Shown: positions 40,379 to 51,299, numbered from the stretch's first letter. The stretch: 64,000 nucleotides of DNA from Prorocentrum cordatum (GCA_963575745.1 CAUYUJ010001459.1:401749-465748); one strand, 5' to 3'. A program made the numbers and translations. Notes: a model not told the origin generated them from the letters alone.

Positions 40379-42555
40379 TATCCCGGCAAAGCAACCTAAC
40401 AGCGATGTGTAGGAGCATATCTGGAAGCATTCCCCTTAAGATTCAGATGAGAATCCAATTGTAGAACTCTGCTGTTCTCGCAGTCGTAATCGCATTCGCG
40501 ATGACAGTCGCAGTGGAAACGGCATTCGCAGTCACAGCCTCAGCCTGCCTCAGCCTCAGCCTCAGCCTGCCTCAGCCTCGGCCTCAGTCTGCCTTCAGCC
40601 TCGGCCTCAGCCTCAGCCTCAGCCTCGGCCTCAGCCTCAGCCTCAGCCTGCCTCAGCCTCAGCCTGCTTCAGCCTCAGCCTCAGTCTGCCTGCAGCCTCG
40701 GCCTCAGCCTCAGCCTGCCTCAGCCTCAGCCTGCATCAGCCTCAGCCTCAGCCTCAGCCTGCCTCAGCATCAGCCTGCCTCAGCCTCAGCCTCAGCCTGC
40801 CTCAGCCTGCCTCAGCCTGCTCAGCCCGCTTCAGCCTCAGCCTCAGTCTGCCTTCAGCCTCGGCCTCAGCCTCAGCCTGCCTCAGCCTCAGCCTGCATCA
40901 GCCTCAGCCTCAGCCTCAGCCTGCCTCAGCATCAGCCTGCCTCAGCCTCAGCCTCAGCCTGCCTCAGCCTCAGCCTCAGTCTGCTTCAGCCTCAGCCTCA
41001 GTCTGCCTTCAGCCTCGGCCTCAGCCTGCCTCATCAGCCTGCCTCAGCCTGCCTCAGCCTCAGCCTCAGCCTGCCTCAGCCTCAGCCTCAGCCTGCCTTC
41101 AGCCTCGGCCTCAGCCTCAGCCTGCCTCAGCCTCAGCCTGCATCAGCCTCAGCCTCAGCCTCAGCCTGCCTCAGCATCAGCCTGCCTCAGCCTCAGCCTC
41201 AGCCTCAGCCTCAGCCTCAGCCTGCTTCAGCCTCAGCCTCAGTCTGCCTTCAGCCTCGGCCTCAGCCTCAGCCTGCCTCAGCCTCAGCCTGCATCAGCCT
41301 CAGCCTCAGCCTCAGCCTGCCTCAGCATCAGCCTGCCTCAGCCTCAGCCTGCCTCAGCCTCAGCCTCAGCCTGCTTCAGCCTCAGCCTCAGTCTGCCTTC
41401 AGCCTCGGCCTCAGCCTCAGCCTGCCTCAGCCTCAGCCTGCATCAGCCTCAGCCTCAGCCTCAGCCTGCCTCAGCATCAGCCTGCCTCAGCCTCAGCCTC
41501 AGCCTGCCTCAGCCTCAGCCTCAGCCTCAGCCTCAGCCTCAGCCTCAGCCTCAGTCTGCCTTCAGCCTCGGCCTCAGCCTCAGCCTGCTCAGCCTCAGCC
41601 TGCATCAGCCTCAGCCTCAGCCTCAGCCTGCCTCAGCATCAGCCTGCCTCAGCCTCAGCCTGCCTGCCTCAGCCTCAGCCTCAGCCTGCTTCAGCCTCAG
41701 CCTCAGTCTGCCTTCAGCCTCGGCCTCAGCCTGCCTGCCTCAGCCTCAGCCTGCATCAGCCTCAGCCTCAGCCTCAGCCTGCCTCAGCATCAGCCTGCAT
41801 CAGCCTCAGCCTCAGCCTGCCTCAGCCTCAGCCTCAGCCTGCTTCAGCCTCAGCCTCAGTCTGCCTTCAGCCTCGGCCTCAGCCTCAGCCTGCCTCAGCC
41901 TCAGCCTGCATCAGCCTCAGCCTCAGCCTCAGCCTGCCTCAGCATCAGCCTGCCTCAGCCTCAGCCTCAGCCTGCCTCAGCCTCAGCCTCAGCCTGCTTC
42001 AGCCACAGCATCAGTCTGCCTTCAGCCTCGGCCTCAGCCTCAGCCTGCCTCAGCCTCAGCATGAGCCCGCCGCAGCATTCAAAATGTGGCTCGGGAATTG
42101 AATTCTGAGAACTCGAAGAACACGAAATGGCCTACAGTTGGCTCCGGGCATTCAAAATCATGCCCAAGAGTGGAGTTTTGGGAACTCGAAGACCACGAAG
42201 TGGCCTACAGTTCGTTCCGGGCATTCAAAATCATGCCCAGGAGCGGAGTTATGGGAACTCGAAGAACACGAAGTGGCCTACAGTTGGCTCCTTGCATTCA
42301 AAAATCATGCCCAGGAATGGAATTCTGGGAACTCGAAGAACACGAAGTGGCCTACAGCTGGCTCTGGGCATTCAAAAGCATGCCCAGGAATGGAGTTCTG
42401 GGAACTCGAAGACCACGAAGTGTGTTATTGTTGGCCAGAAAAGGAATCCCCGGATTCCCGGGGCACCCGTCCAGCATCTGCCCAGACCCCTTTGGGGAGT
42501 CATGATGCTCTCTTTTGACCCCACTAGACGCCTATCAATCTTCGCTGTTAGGTAA
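40379..42555. repeat. Composite repeat H, copy 2, inside satellite S
   Basis: It starts TATCCCGGCAAAGCAACC + TAACAGCGATGTGTAGG and ends CTATCAATCTTCGCTGTTAGG + TAATT, like copy 1 at 25685. The hexamer array is about 1.5 kb (40535-42070) with a higher-order pattern marked by GTCTGCCTTCAGCCTCGG roughly every 150 bp. About five 73-bp units follow. ACCTAACAGCGA (40394) is exactly complementary to TCGCTGTTAGGT (42542-42553). Satellite S resumes directly on the right. The 535-codon Ala/Ser/Leu/Gln/Pro frame is repeat-derived. Confidence 0.75.
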
Positions 42556-42700
42556 TTGTGCAAGTAATTGGTTGCACTCGCATTCTGGGGGCCTCGACGT
42601 GGAATAATGCATTGCGGCGCGCCGCGCTTCTCCCGTTGCTCGCGCGCGCGCGCCCGCGCGCAACCGTGCGAATGCCTTTGCACAGTAGCCATCTAGGAGG
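42556..42700. repeat. Satellite S unit to the right of composite H
   Basis: GGTTGCACTCGCATTCTGGG, GACGTGGAATAATGCATTGCGG and a GCGCGCGCG stretch match the units before 40345. The stretch 42700-42980 is poly-G/poly-C-rich DNA with no other content. Confidence 0.65.
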
Positions 42701-42984
42701 GCGCGCCGCTGGATGACCAAGGGGGGGGGGGGGCTGCCCCCCCCCTTCCCCCCGCCTTTCCCCCATTCATCTTCGGGCCCCCCCCCCTTCCCCCTTTCGA
42801 TCCGTCGTCGGGGAAAACCCCCCCCCTCCCGGGTCCGTCGTCGGGGAACCTCCCCCCCCCCTTTCAAAAGAGGGGGGAAGGGGTTCCGACCCCCCCCCCT
42901 TTGGCCGCCAAGTTCGAGCCAATCCCCCCCCCCCTCCCCGTCTTCGCCACGGCGCCCCTGGCTTCCAGAACCCAGCCCCGACCG

Positions 42985-44385
42985 CCCCTAACACTAATCC
43001 TCGCCCTTACCCTAGTCCCCAACCCCAACCCCGCGCCCAAACCCTAGCCCCAAATAGCCCTCACTACTCATTGCGCACTACTCTCTACCCACAATTCACT
43101 ACTCGCTACTCACTACTCACTTCTCACTACTCACGACCCACTGCTCCCTACCCACGACTCACTACCCACTACCCACTACTCACTATCTCTACTCCCTACT
43201 TTCTACTCGCAACAAACTACTCACTACTCATTACCCACTAGTCAATACTCACTACTCACTAAACACAACTCTCAACCCACTACTCACTGATCACACATCA
43301 CTACCCACTAACCGCCATCCACTACTCATTACTCACACTTCACTTCTCGCTACTCACTGCCCACGACTCACTATTCACTATCCACTACTCGCTACTCCCT
43401 ACACAGTACTCGCTACTCACTACTCGCTAATCCCAACGCCCTACTCGCTACCCGATACGCACTATTCACTACCCACTACTCACTACTCACTACGCTCCCA
43501 CTACTCACTACTCACTACTTCCGACTCACTACTCCCAATGCACTACTCACTACTCACTACCCAGTACTCACTACTCACTACTCACTAAGCACAACTCACT
43601 GCCCACTACTCACTACTCACTAAGCACTACTTACTACGGAGTACTCACAGTTCACTACTCACTACGCACTACCCACAACTCACGACTCACTATCCGCTAC
43701 ACGCTACCCGATACGAAATATTCACTACCCACTACGCACTACTTGCTCAATACTGACTACTCCCTACCCCCTACTCACTAGCCACTAGTCGCAAGTTGCT
43801 ACTCACTACCCACTACTCACGACTCACTACTCACTAATTTCTACTCGCAAGTCCCTACTCACTACTCACTACTCGTTACCCACTTCCCGCTTCCCACTAC
43901 TCACTACTCACGACTCCCTACTCACTACTCATTACTCACTACTCGCTACTCCCTAGTCGCTACGCACTATTCCCTACTCACTATGCACTACTGACTCCTG
44001 ACTACTCCCTCCTCACTACTCACTACCCGCAGTGCCCTACTCGCTACTCACCACTCACTACTCGCTACTCCCTACTCGCTACTCGCTACTCATCACTCAC
44101 TATTCACTACTCTATTCACTGCGCACTACTCACTACTCACTCCTCGCTATTCGCTACTTCTCATTCCTACTCCTTGCTTACTAACTCCCTACTCACTACT
44201 CACTACCCACCACTGACGACCCACGACCCATAATTCACTGATCTCTACGCACTACTCACTACTACCACTACCCATTACCAACTACCCACTACTCACTACG
44301 CACGACACACTGGGTGCTACTCACTATCATATACCCACTACTCACCAATCGCTACTCAAAACACTTTTTTTTCTACTCAATACCC
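42985..44385. repeat. Heptamer satellite (CTACTCA)n with a telomere-like lead
   Basis: About 1.35 kb of degenerate CTACTCA/CTACCCA heptamers (43065-44375). The preceding 42985-43065 is CCCTAAC, CCTTACCCTAGTCCC, CCCAAACCCTAGCCCC, resembling a degenerate CCCTAAA-type heptamer. I see no gene. Confidence 0.8.
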
Positions 44386-44559
44386 GAGAGGCCCCCTCCC
44401 CAGCTCCCTGTTCGACGCAAAGGCGGGGATGGGGGAGGGGGTCGACTCGCCCCCCTTTCCAGCGCCGAGGGGGGAGGGGGGGGGGTTCTGCGAGCGCGCC
44501 CCTCCTTTTGTGTGTTCAGGGCCATCCACTGGCGGCGCGCTTTCGCCATCTGGACCTCG

Positions 44560-44820
44560 GAAACCCACTGGCGAAAACCAGATGCTCCACTCGTATTCTG
44601 GAGGCCTCAGCGTGGAATAGTGCATTGCGGCGCAATGTATTATCCCCGCTGCTCGCGCGCGCGCGAGCCCGCGCGTGCGCGATGCAGAACCATATTCAGA
44701 CTAGCCAACTTCATATCGAAAACTCAAGGGCGAAAACCAATTGAGTCACTTGTGCTCTGGGGGCCCCGATGTAAATGTATGCGCTACGGCGCAATGCACT
44801 TTCCGGCGCCGCAGCATAGG
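44560..44820. repeat. Satellite S, two further units
   Basis: GATGCTCCACTCGTATTCTGG, GCGTGGAATAGTGCATTGCGG and a GCGCGCGCGAGCCCGCGCG stretch, then a second unit with GAGTCACTTGTGCTCTGGGG. The satellite therefore continues beyond the heptamer array. Confidence 0.65.
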
Positions 44821-45695
44821 CCGCGCATTGGCGACCGCCGCAGGGGCGCCAAGCCCCGAGGCCGCCGAACGGTCGGCCGCGGCAGCCCAAAGGTAGGGCC
44901 CCTCCTGGGCCGCGCTTGGGCCTAATGCCGCGGAGCGTGACATCGAGCGCGACCGCATCCCAGAGAACGCACGGGGCCTGCGGAGGCGACGAGAAGAACC
45001 TCCGCTCCAAGTGGTGCCCAGAGGGGGGGCAAACTGATAATTCATTGTAGCTCTTGGGGAACAGTGAGACACTGCAAGCTTATATGAGTCCTCAGGTCCC
45101 GCGTGGAATCAGCGGCGGGCCAGTGGAACGACTGGGCGAGAATGCCGAATGAAGGTGGGGCGCGCACAAGGCATTCGGAAACGCGATGAACCATCTGGTG
45201 TCCTATAAGCACCAAGACGGGTCTAGAGGCAGGTGGGGAATTCTTTGAGAAGCCCCAGGGCACTATCAGGCACCGATTGCATACCACTAGGGCTTACTAC
45301 ATCACGCTGACAATGGGCCCAATGTTGAAACTGAAAATGCGGCGCATGAGCAGTTCAACGCGTTCGAACATGATGATCCTGGACGCGCAGGGCCCGCTGA
45401 GACTACGAAAGTCCCCGCCGCCCCAAGATGTGATGCACTGCGCGACTGCTGGTGGCGCTGGGGTCGTGCTCTGTAGGAGCGTTCTGCACTCTCTTTCGCC
45501 CGTCGAGCCCGCGCAACCGAATCCAGATTGCGATCGATGGCTGGCCTTTTGAATTTGTTTCAAAAGCGCTAAAAAAAACGCTGCAACAATCGGATTACTA
45601 ATCTGCTGCTTTTTTCGTTTGGAAAAACTCTTTCCTGGCGAGGCTCCAGGCTGATACCCCACCGCAGGATCCGCGACCGCCCCGGACTCCCAAGT
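44820..45695. other. Non-repetitive segment, no gene recognised
   Basis: Balanced sequence. Minus strand 45297-45420 reads CASRIIMFERVELLMRR then IFSFNIGPIVSVM before a stop, which is protein-like, but I recognise no family and splice context is unclear. Confidence 0.3.
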
Positions 45696-45699
45696 GCTC

Positions 45700-46170
45700 A
45701 CAACTTCATGGCTTCTTGTGGGGCCTCCCATGGCCTTCTTAGGCTTCTTTTGAGGGCCTTGTGAAAAGCCTGGGCCGTCTTGGGGCGCTGCTGGAGGCTG
45801 TTTTAGCTGTTCGGGACGCTGCTCAAACCCGAACAACGAATATGCTGAAAATGCACGCTTCCCTCAAGGAAAGAACATTTTTTGTGTTCTGGGAGTCCTG
45901 TTCAGCGCCTCCTGGTCCGTCTTGGGGACCTCTGGAGGCCACCTGGGTCCTTCTTGGAACGCTCTTGTGCTGTCTTTGGTCTCTCTTCGGCCTCTTTGAT
46001 CACCGCTCTGATCGCCTGAGGTCTGCTGGCAAGACCCGGCCAATCGTCCTGGGAGGTCGGGGACGAGCCGGGAGCCCTTTGGCAAGGGTGTCTGGGGGGC
46101 CCCGGAACCCCGGATCTTGGGGGTCAGGTTTTCTTTTTGGGAAATGTGGGGGGCTTTCGACCCCCCCAGC
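45700..46170. repeat. Composite repeat C-like array, reverse orientation, diverged
   Basis: GCCTCTTTTGGGGG-type units (GGCCGTCTTGGGGCGCTG, CCTCTGGAGGCC, GGTCCTTCTTGG) are the complement of the CCCAAGAGGC array. It is more diverged than the other copies. Confidence 0.5.
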
Positions 46171-46199
46171 CTGTACACATAGATAAGAAGAGGTAAACA

Positions 46200-46425
46200 C
46201 ACAGATACATACACACATACATACATACATACATACATACATACATGCATGCATGCATGCATACATACACACATACATACATACATACATACATACGTAC
46301 GTACGTACGTACGTACGTACGTACGTACATACATACATACATACATACATACATACATACATAAATACATACATACATACATACATACATACATACATAC
46401 GTGCGTGCGTGCGTGCGTGCGTGCA

Positions 46426-46464
<39 letters not shown>

Positions 46465-46525
46465 ATGCATGCATACATACATACATTCATACACTCATAC
46501 ACGCATACATACATACATACATACA

Positions 46526-46557
<32 letters not shown>

Positions 46558-46635
46558 CATCCATCCATCCGTCCATCCGTCCATACATACAGACATACAT
46601 ACACATACATACATGCATACACATATATATATATA
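46200..46635. repeat. Tetranucleotide tract, alternating purine-pyrimidine
   Basis: CATA, CGTA, CGTG and CATG tetramers replace each other in blocks. Strict purine-pyrimidine alternation holds from 46205 to 46363 and from 46365 to 46486. Open frames (YIHTYIHT, VCMYVCMY) are by-products. Confidence 0.9.
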
Positions 46636-46639
46636 CACA

Positions 46640-46955
46640 CAGCATACCGCACATAATATCAACACGTATATGTTATATTAAGTACAGTACGTACATGTGT
46701 ATGCATATACATACTAGAACCATCGCGCGCGCTTCGCGCGCGCCCAAGTTCTAGCTAGGCTCGGCAGGCTAACGCATGTAATCTCAAATGTTGAATTACC
46801 TTGTGCATCTAACGACCTTCTTGGAGTCCCTGCGCATGTCTCGGAAGCGTGTAGGAAGGGAAATGCGGAAACCACAAAACCATACATGTCCTTTAGGTGC
46901 TCGAAAATTTGGGGCCCTCGAAAGCTTCCTGGGATTTTTCTTCGGGGGCTGTCCC
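46640..46955. other. Non-repetitive segment, no gene recognised
   Basis: This includes a GCGCGCGCTTCGCGCGCGC hairpin at 46724-46743. Nothing else was recognised. Confidence 0.35.
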
Positions 46956-46957
46956 CA

Positions 46958-47295
46958 CTGTCCCCGCCGCTGTCCCACTGTCCCCACTGTTCCCACCACT
47001 GTCCCCACCACTGTCCCACTTTCCCCACTGTCCCCACCTCTCCCCCCACTGTACTACTGTCCCACCTCCCACCACCGTCCTCACCACCGACTTCACCACT
47101 GTCCCCACCACTACCGTCCCCACCACTGTCCCACTGTCCCCACAACTGTTCTGCTGTCCCCTCACCACTGTCCCACCACCACCGTCCCCACCACTGTCCC
47201 ACTGCCCGCACCACTGTCCCACTGTCCCCACACCACTGTCCCCACCACGACCGTCCCCACCACAGTCCCAGTATCCCCACCACTGTCCAACTGTG
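46958..47295. repeat. (CCCCACTGT)-type minisatellite
   Basis: CCCCACTGTC and CCACCACTGT units repeat irregularly. Three GGTAGTGACCCC/GGTAATGACCCC units follow at 47340-47480. Confidence 0.85.
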
Positions 47296-47499
47296 CCGAG
47301 GAGCGGGAATGACTTGCCAACGGCGAGGGGGGGGTGGTTGCACCGGTAGTGACCCCTCCCCCCTTTCCATGATGGACTGGGGGGGGGTAAGGGGGGGGTT
47401 CGAACCGGTAATGACCCCCCCCGGTTTTAGAGGGGGGGGACGGGTTGGGAACCTCCAGTGACCCCCCCCCCGGTTTTCCGCCAGCAGCGGTAGAACACG

Positions 47500-47630
47500 C
47501 TAATACGATGATGACGATGATGACAGATGACGATAATGATGCTGCTGATGAGGATGATGAGGATGATGATGATGATGACGATACTGATGCTGCTGATGAT
47601 GCTGCTGATGGCGATGACGATGACGATGAC

Positions 47631-47671
<41 letters not shown>

Positions 47672-47793
47672 CGACGACGACGACGACGACGATGCGATGA
47701 TGACGGTGATGATGATGATGCTGATGTTGATGTTGATGTTGATGATGATGATGATGATGCTGATGCTGATGCTGCTCATGGTGATGATGCTGA

Positions 47794-47861
<68 letters not shown>

Positions 47862-47870
47862 GCAATGACG
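47500..47870. repeat. (GAT)n microsatellite with GCT and GAC interruptions
   Basis: Same repeat class as 10095-10487. Confidence 0.9.
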
Positions 47871-47933
47871 TGGACGTGTGGAGAGGATACGGAGTAGAGG
47901 AGAGGGGGCCCCATCGACGCCGACACGACCTAC

Positions 47934-48026
47934 CCTGGGAGACGCCTTCAACCAATTGTAGTACGTTCGGATGAAGACCAGCATCGGATTGTGCCTGCCA
48001 GTGCAAAGCTTTGCACTCCGTCAAGA
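47934..48026 (-). CDS. Candidate exon downstream of the channel exons
   Basis: The minus-strand frame reads LTECKALHWQAQSDAG then LHPNVLQLVEGVSQG. It is bounded by a GAGAG acceptor-like site and a strong GTAGGT donor. It lies in the same strand and region as the channel-like exons, so it may belong to the C-terminal cytoplasmic part of that protein. Its phase does not match the neighbouring candidate at 48126, so at least one boundary or an intervening exon is wrong or missing. Confidence 0.35.
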
Positions 48027-48125
48027 CTCTCAGGACGATGCGGCACCCTCCCTGTCATTCCCTCCCTCTCGCCCTCGCATGCATGTCGTGTCCTCGTCGC
48101 TCAGCTCACAATGACTGCTACTCAC

Positions 48126-48187
48126 GCTCATGGCGCAATCGCTGACATCATGGCCTCTGCCATCATGCAATAGTTTTGGGTGCTCGC
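48126..48187 (-). CDS. Candidate short exon, possible channel C-terminal region
   Basis: Bounded by ATGTGCAG (acceptor) and GTGAGT (donor), 62 nt. The open frame reads EHPKLLHDGRGHDVSDC + AMS. Weakly supported: no family match and no phase agreement with either neighbour. Confidence 0.25.
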
Positions 48188-48309
48188 CTGCACATTTGCT
48201 TCGCTCAGGGGTTGTGATGTGTCGTAGATGCCGCACCCCTGGCGATAATCATCGCCACGGCAAGTCGGCAAAGGAGGACACGCGACGGATGTACTCCAGA
48301 CTTCTCTCC

Positions 48310-48363
48310 CAAGGAAAGAGAAAGAGAGAGAGAGATAGATAGTGAGAGAGAGAGATAGAAAAC

Positions 48364-48437
<74 letters not shown>

Positions 48438-48455
48438 AAGAGAAGAGGGAGAGAT
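48310..48455. repeat. (GA)n microsatellite
   Basis: GAGAGA repeats with GATA and GAAA variants. They lie in the presumed intron between candidate exons. Confidence 0.9.
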
Positions 48456-48515
48456 GGGTCAAAGGGAACAAAACCCATGTTTCAATCACATTGCATAATG
48501 AGCTGGGGGGCTCAC

Positions 48516-48632
48516 GAGAATAACACGATAACCATCTGCAAGCCTCTCTTCCGCACCGTCACGATCTCGCTGAGTGATGATGAATGTGGAGTATACATCT
48601 AGAACGACAGCGACAAAGATGTTCAACATCAC
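48516..48632 (-). CDS. Exon of a voltage-gated-type cation channel: second half of S6
   Basis: After CAGCGCCAG the minus strand reads VMLNIFVAVVLDVYST, FIITQRDRDGAEERLADG and YRVIL, ending before GTGAGC. It is 117 nt (39 codons), entering and leaving in phase 0. MLNxFxAVVLD is the S6 signature of the Cav/Nav/two-pore ion-transport family, where the Asn and the small residues line the inner gate. The charged stretch after it fits the start of the cytoplasmic side. With the exon at 49409-49516 the helix is complete. Which subfamily, and whether it selects Ca2+ or Na+, cannot be told because the selectivity filter was not located. Confidence 0.6.
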
Positions 48633-49408
48633 CTGGCGCTGGGCTCGCCCGCCCGCCCAATGATTATTCCGCCTCTCGCTGAAACAATCTCTGTTTTCTG
48701 AGCGCACTTCTCCGAGTCTGCCGGTTGTCGGCCTCCTGCTCCCTCCCCCTGGTTGAGCAACTCATTCGATGGACCCGCCCTGACGCTGGCGAAGGCCAGT
48801 GAGCCTGCTCCTGGAAAATGCTGGTGGTGCAACGCCGTTGGTGTTGACAGGTTCGGCGAGAAGGGAGGGAGGAAGGAGGGCTGGGATGAGGGGGAGGGCT
48901 GGGGGGGGAGAGGCCAGGGGGAGGAAGGCCGCTGCTGTCTGCTGCTGTTCTCCTCTTCTCCTCTTCTCCTCCTCCTCCTCCTCATCCTTCTCCTCTTCCA
49001 GGCACCCCGGGCTCAGGCCCGCCTTGACACCACGACCACCTCCTGCCATTCCGCCTGCTCGCCCTCCTCTCCCAGATCTTCTCCTCCTCCTCCTCGTCCT
49101 CTTTGTCCTGCTGTTCCTCCAACTCCTCCTCCTCATTCTCCTCCTCTTCCTCCATCTCCTCGTCGTCCTCCTCCTCCTCCTCCTCTTCCTCCATCTCCTC
49201 GTCGTCCTCCTCCTCCTCCTCCTCCTCCTGATTCGCCTCATCTCGCCACCCCTCTCCCTCCTCTCTTGCACTATTTTTCCGTCGTCCTCCTCCTCCTCCT
49301 CCTCCTCCGCCTCCCCCTTTATCGACACATCTCGTACGCTTGTCATGCTCATCCCCGTCCTCCTCCTCCTCCTCCTGTTTCTCCACCTCCATCCCTGCCG
49401 GCGCTCAC
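48633..49408 (-). other. Presumed intron between the two S6 exons
   Basis: 776 bp, beginning GTGAGCGCC and ending CAGCGCCAG on the minus strand. It contains long CTC/GTC runs (48955-49375). Removing it joins IATIYF directly to VMLNIF in frame. Confidence 0.5.
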
Positions 49409-49516
49409 GAAATAGATGGTGGCGATGTAGACAACGAACATGATCGGCATCCAAGGGTCCTGCGGCAACCCCGGCCCTGCCACGGGCACTGCCGCGCAGC
49501 CCCCTTGTGGGCCCGT
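49409..49516 (-). CDS. Exon of a voltage-gated-type cation channel: end of pore region and first half of S6
   Basis: The minus strand reads DPWMPIMFVVYIATIYF immediately before GTGAGC. Its start may be at CCGCAG|GAC (49459) or at CCGGCAG|ACG (49516); the longer form adds TGPQGGCAAVPVAGPGLPQ. Both keep the frame and end in phase 0. The motif [DN]PW.P.MFV.YI...F is typical of the stretch leading into S6 in ion-transport domains. Joined to 48516-48632 it forms one continuous hydrophobic helix. Confidence 0.55.
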
Positions 49517-49519
49517 CTG

Positions 49520-50450
49520 CCGGGGTCGCAAGACATGTCTGTTCCTGCTGCCGCTGCTGCTGTCTCTTCTCCTGCCTCTCATCCCCCTGTTCCTCCAACG
49601 CATCCTCCTCCTCCTCCTGCTCCTCCATGGGGGTGTCGAGCACTTTTGGCTTCTGCGGGCGCTGACTGGGCCCCGGGTCCGTCAGAACACTCCTCGGGAT
49701 GAAAAGCGGGGGCTGGGGGCGAAGTCCAACCCCTCCAACTCCATCCCTCTTCCTTACACGTAATTCCCCCTGCTGCACCACCAGACGTGTCCGTAGGACT
49801 GGCGGGAATTTTGCTTGAGACTCCCTCATCACCTTGAATCCTGAAACGAAACTTCTCCATCACTTACACGGCTGGAGGGTCGGTTATTTTCAAAACATGT
49901 TTCTCGCCTTGCCGCCGCGCGCATTCGTTTTAACAACTTCCGATCGATGTTTTCACGGACGGAAGGCTGGTGTTTTTTGTGGCTCCGTCACGTAAGCTCG
50001 CTTCAACGATATCCAACAACTACAAAGATGGAGGGCTGATGCAATTATCGCCCCAACGCCGCGCACATTCTTATTACACATTCCCATTGGCTCCAGGGGT
50101 GGAAGGCCAGTGGTTTCCGACATGTGGTTCTCGCCTTAGCGCAACGAGCACAGCACCTACAAAGCACAATGATGGACGCCAGTTCGTGTTCAACATGCAA
50201 CCATCGATTGAGACTTCATCGAATCGGATGGTCGGAACCTACGAATTGTGGGACGGTTGCCAGGATGGAGGGCAGCTCATTTCGAACATGGGAAATCTCG
50301 CCTGACACTCCTCACAGCTGCATGGCCAGAACTTTACAAGTGTAAAGCCCTCGCGCGCATGACAGGCAGATGCTCTTCGACAAGGGCCATCGCTAGACTT
50401 GTTCTGCGTCGGCGGCTAGACAGGGGACGTCTGCGCTGACGGAAGGAGCT
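49520..50450. other. Mixed segment, presumed intronic, no gene recognised
   Basis: 49650-49710 carries a degenerate repeat G fragment. 49860-50300 has loose direct repeats (ACATG-TTCTCGCCTTGCCG; GATGGAGGGCTGATG). No pore-filter exon was found here. Confidence 0.35.
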
Positions 50451-50451
50451 A

Positions 50452-50636
50452 CTCCAGGTTTCGTAATAAAGGGAGGGGGGTCTCATTTCGGGGGGGGGTC
50501 TCTTCCAGGCTATCTTGGAGGGCCTGGGGGGTCTGGGGACGATGTTTTGGAGGGTTCTCCCACGGGGGAGGTCTGAAATGGCTTGTCTTGGAGGGTCCAG
50601 ATCCCCTCCCTTTTATTACGAAATCTGGGGTAACTG
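50452..50636. repeat. Inverted-repeat element family Q, single copy
   Basis: The left end CTCCAGGTTTCGTAATAAAG + GGAGGGG and the right end CCCTCCCTTTTATTACGAAAT + CTGGGG are inverted repeats of about 27 bp with few mismatches. GGGGCCCCGACTGTA, a family T right end, follows at 50641-50655. Confidence 0.65.
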
Positions 50637-50659
50637 AAACGGGGCCCCGACTGTAGCGG

Positions 50660-51055
50660 ATTGGCCAGCATGCAAGGAGCGGGAACATGGGACGGAGCAG
50701 GCGGCCGCAGAGAGGGGGAGACGAGGCGAGAGCCGCTCGGCCTCCTCCTCCTCCTCCTCCTCCTCCTATCGCTAGACACGTCATTGCACTTTCCCTTCCT
50801 GCCTCTGTGCGCTTATATGGATGCAATGTTGATCCTCTACGGCGATGGGCCTCGCCTGCGTGGCACGCCCACGGGGGGCTCTCGTCTTCCAGGGCGGCGC
50901 TATGCCCGGAGCAGAGAAGCATACTCGTGGGGACCTACTTGAGTAAGGGGCCTCGGGACGGGAGGGCATACTTAAAGGAGCCCAGGGAGACACAAATCCG
51001 CCGACCCTGTCGGCGTGTGGAAGACGCATCCCGGTGTCGTCGTCTTGCGTGGATC

Positions 51056-51094
<39 letters not shown>

Positions 51095-51299
51095 TCCGTC
51101 GTGTCCTCGTCGTCTCCGTCTCCGTTGTCCCTCGTCGTCTTCGTCGTTCCCCGTCTCCTTGAGCGCGCGAGCCAAAGCGACATTGAGCAACGTCGTAGTT
51201 GAGTCGTGGCGAAGCCCCTCCCTACCCTCCCCGCCGGGGGGGGGGGGGGGGGGGGGGGGTCGCCACCCAGATACGCATCCTCCCCGGGGGGTCCCGGAG
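50660..51299. other. Low-complexity and mixed DNA, no gene recognised
   Basis: CTC at 50740-50768, GTC array at 51056-51100, poly-G of about 25 bases at 51236-51260. No convincing exon. Confidence 0.4.

Noticed and set aside
40501-42108. 535-codon plus-strand frame
   Set aside because: It is the CAGCCT hexamer array read as ASASLPQP repeats; the length comes from the hexamer period.
45297-45836. 179-codon minus-strand frame as a gene
   Set aside because: Its N-terminal half is a translation of the reversed CCCAAGAGG array; only the C-terminal IIMFERVELLMRRIF part looks protein-like and no family was recognised.
46000-46754. YIHTYIHT and VCMYVCMY repeat frames
   Set aside because: Artefact of a tetranucleotide repeat, whose 12-nt period yields four-residue peptides in every frame.
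47395-47430. GGTTCGAACC motif resembling a tRNA T-loop
   Set aside because: No acceptor stem, D-arm or anticodon arm can be folded around it; it sits in a G/C-run minisatellite.
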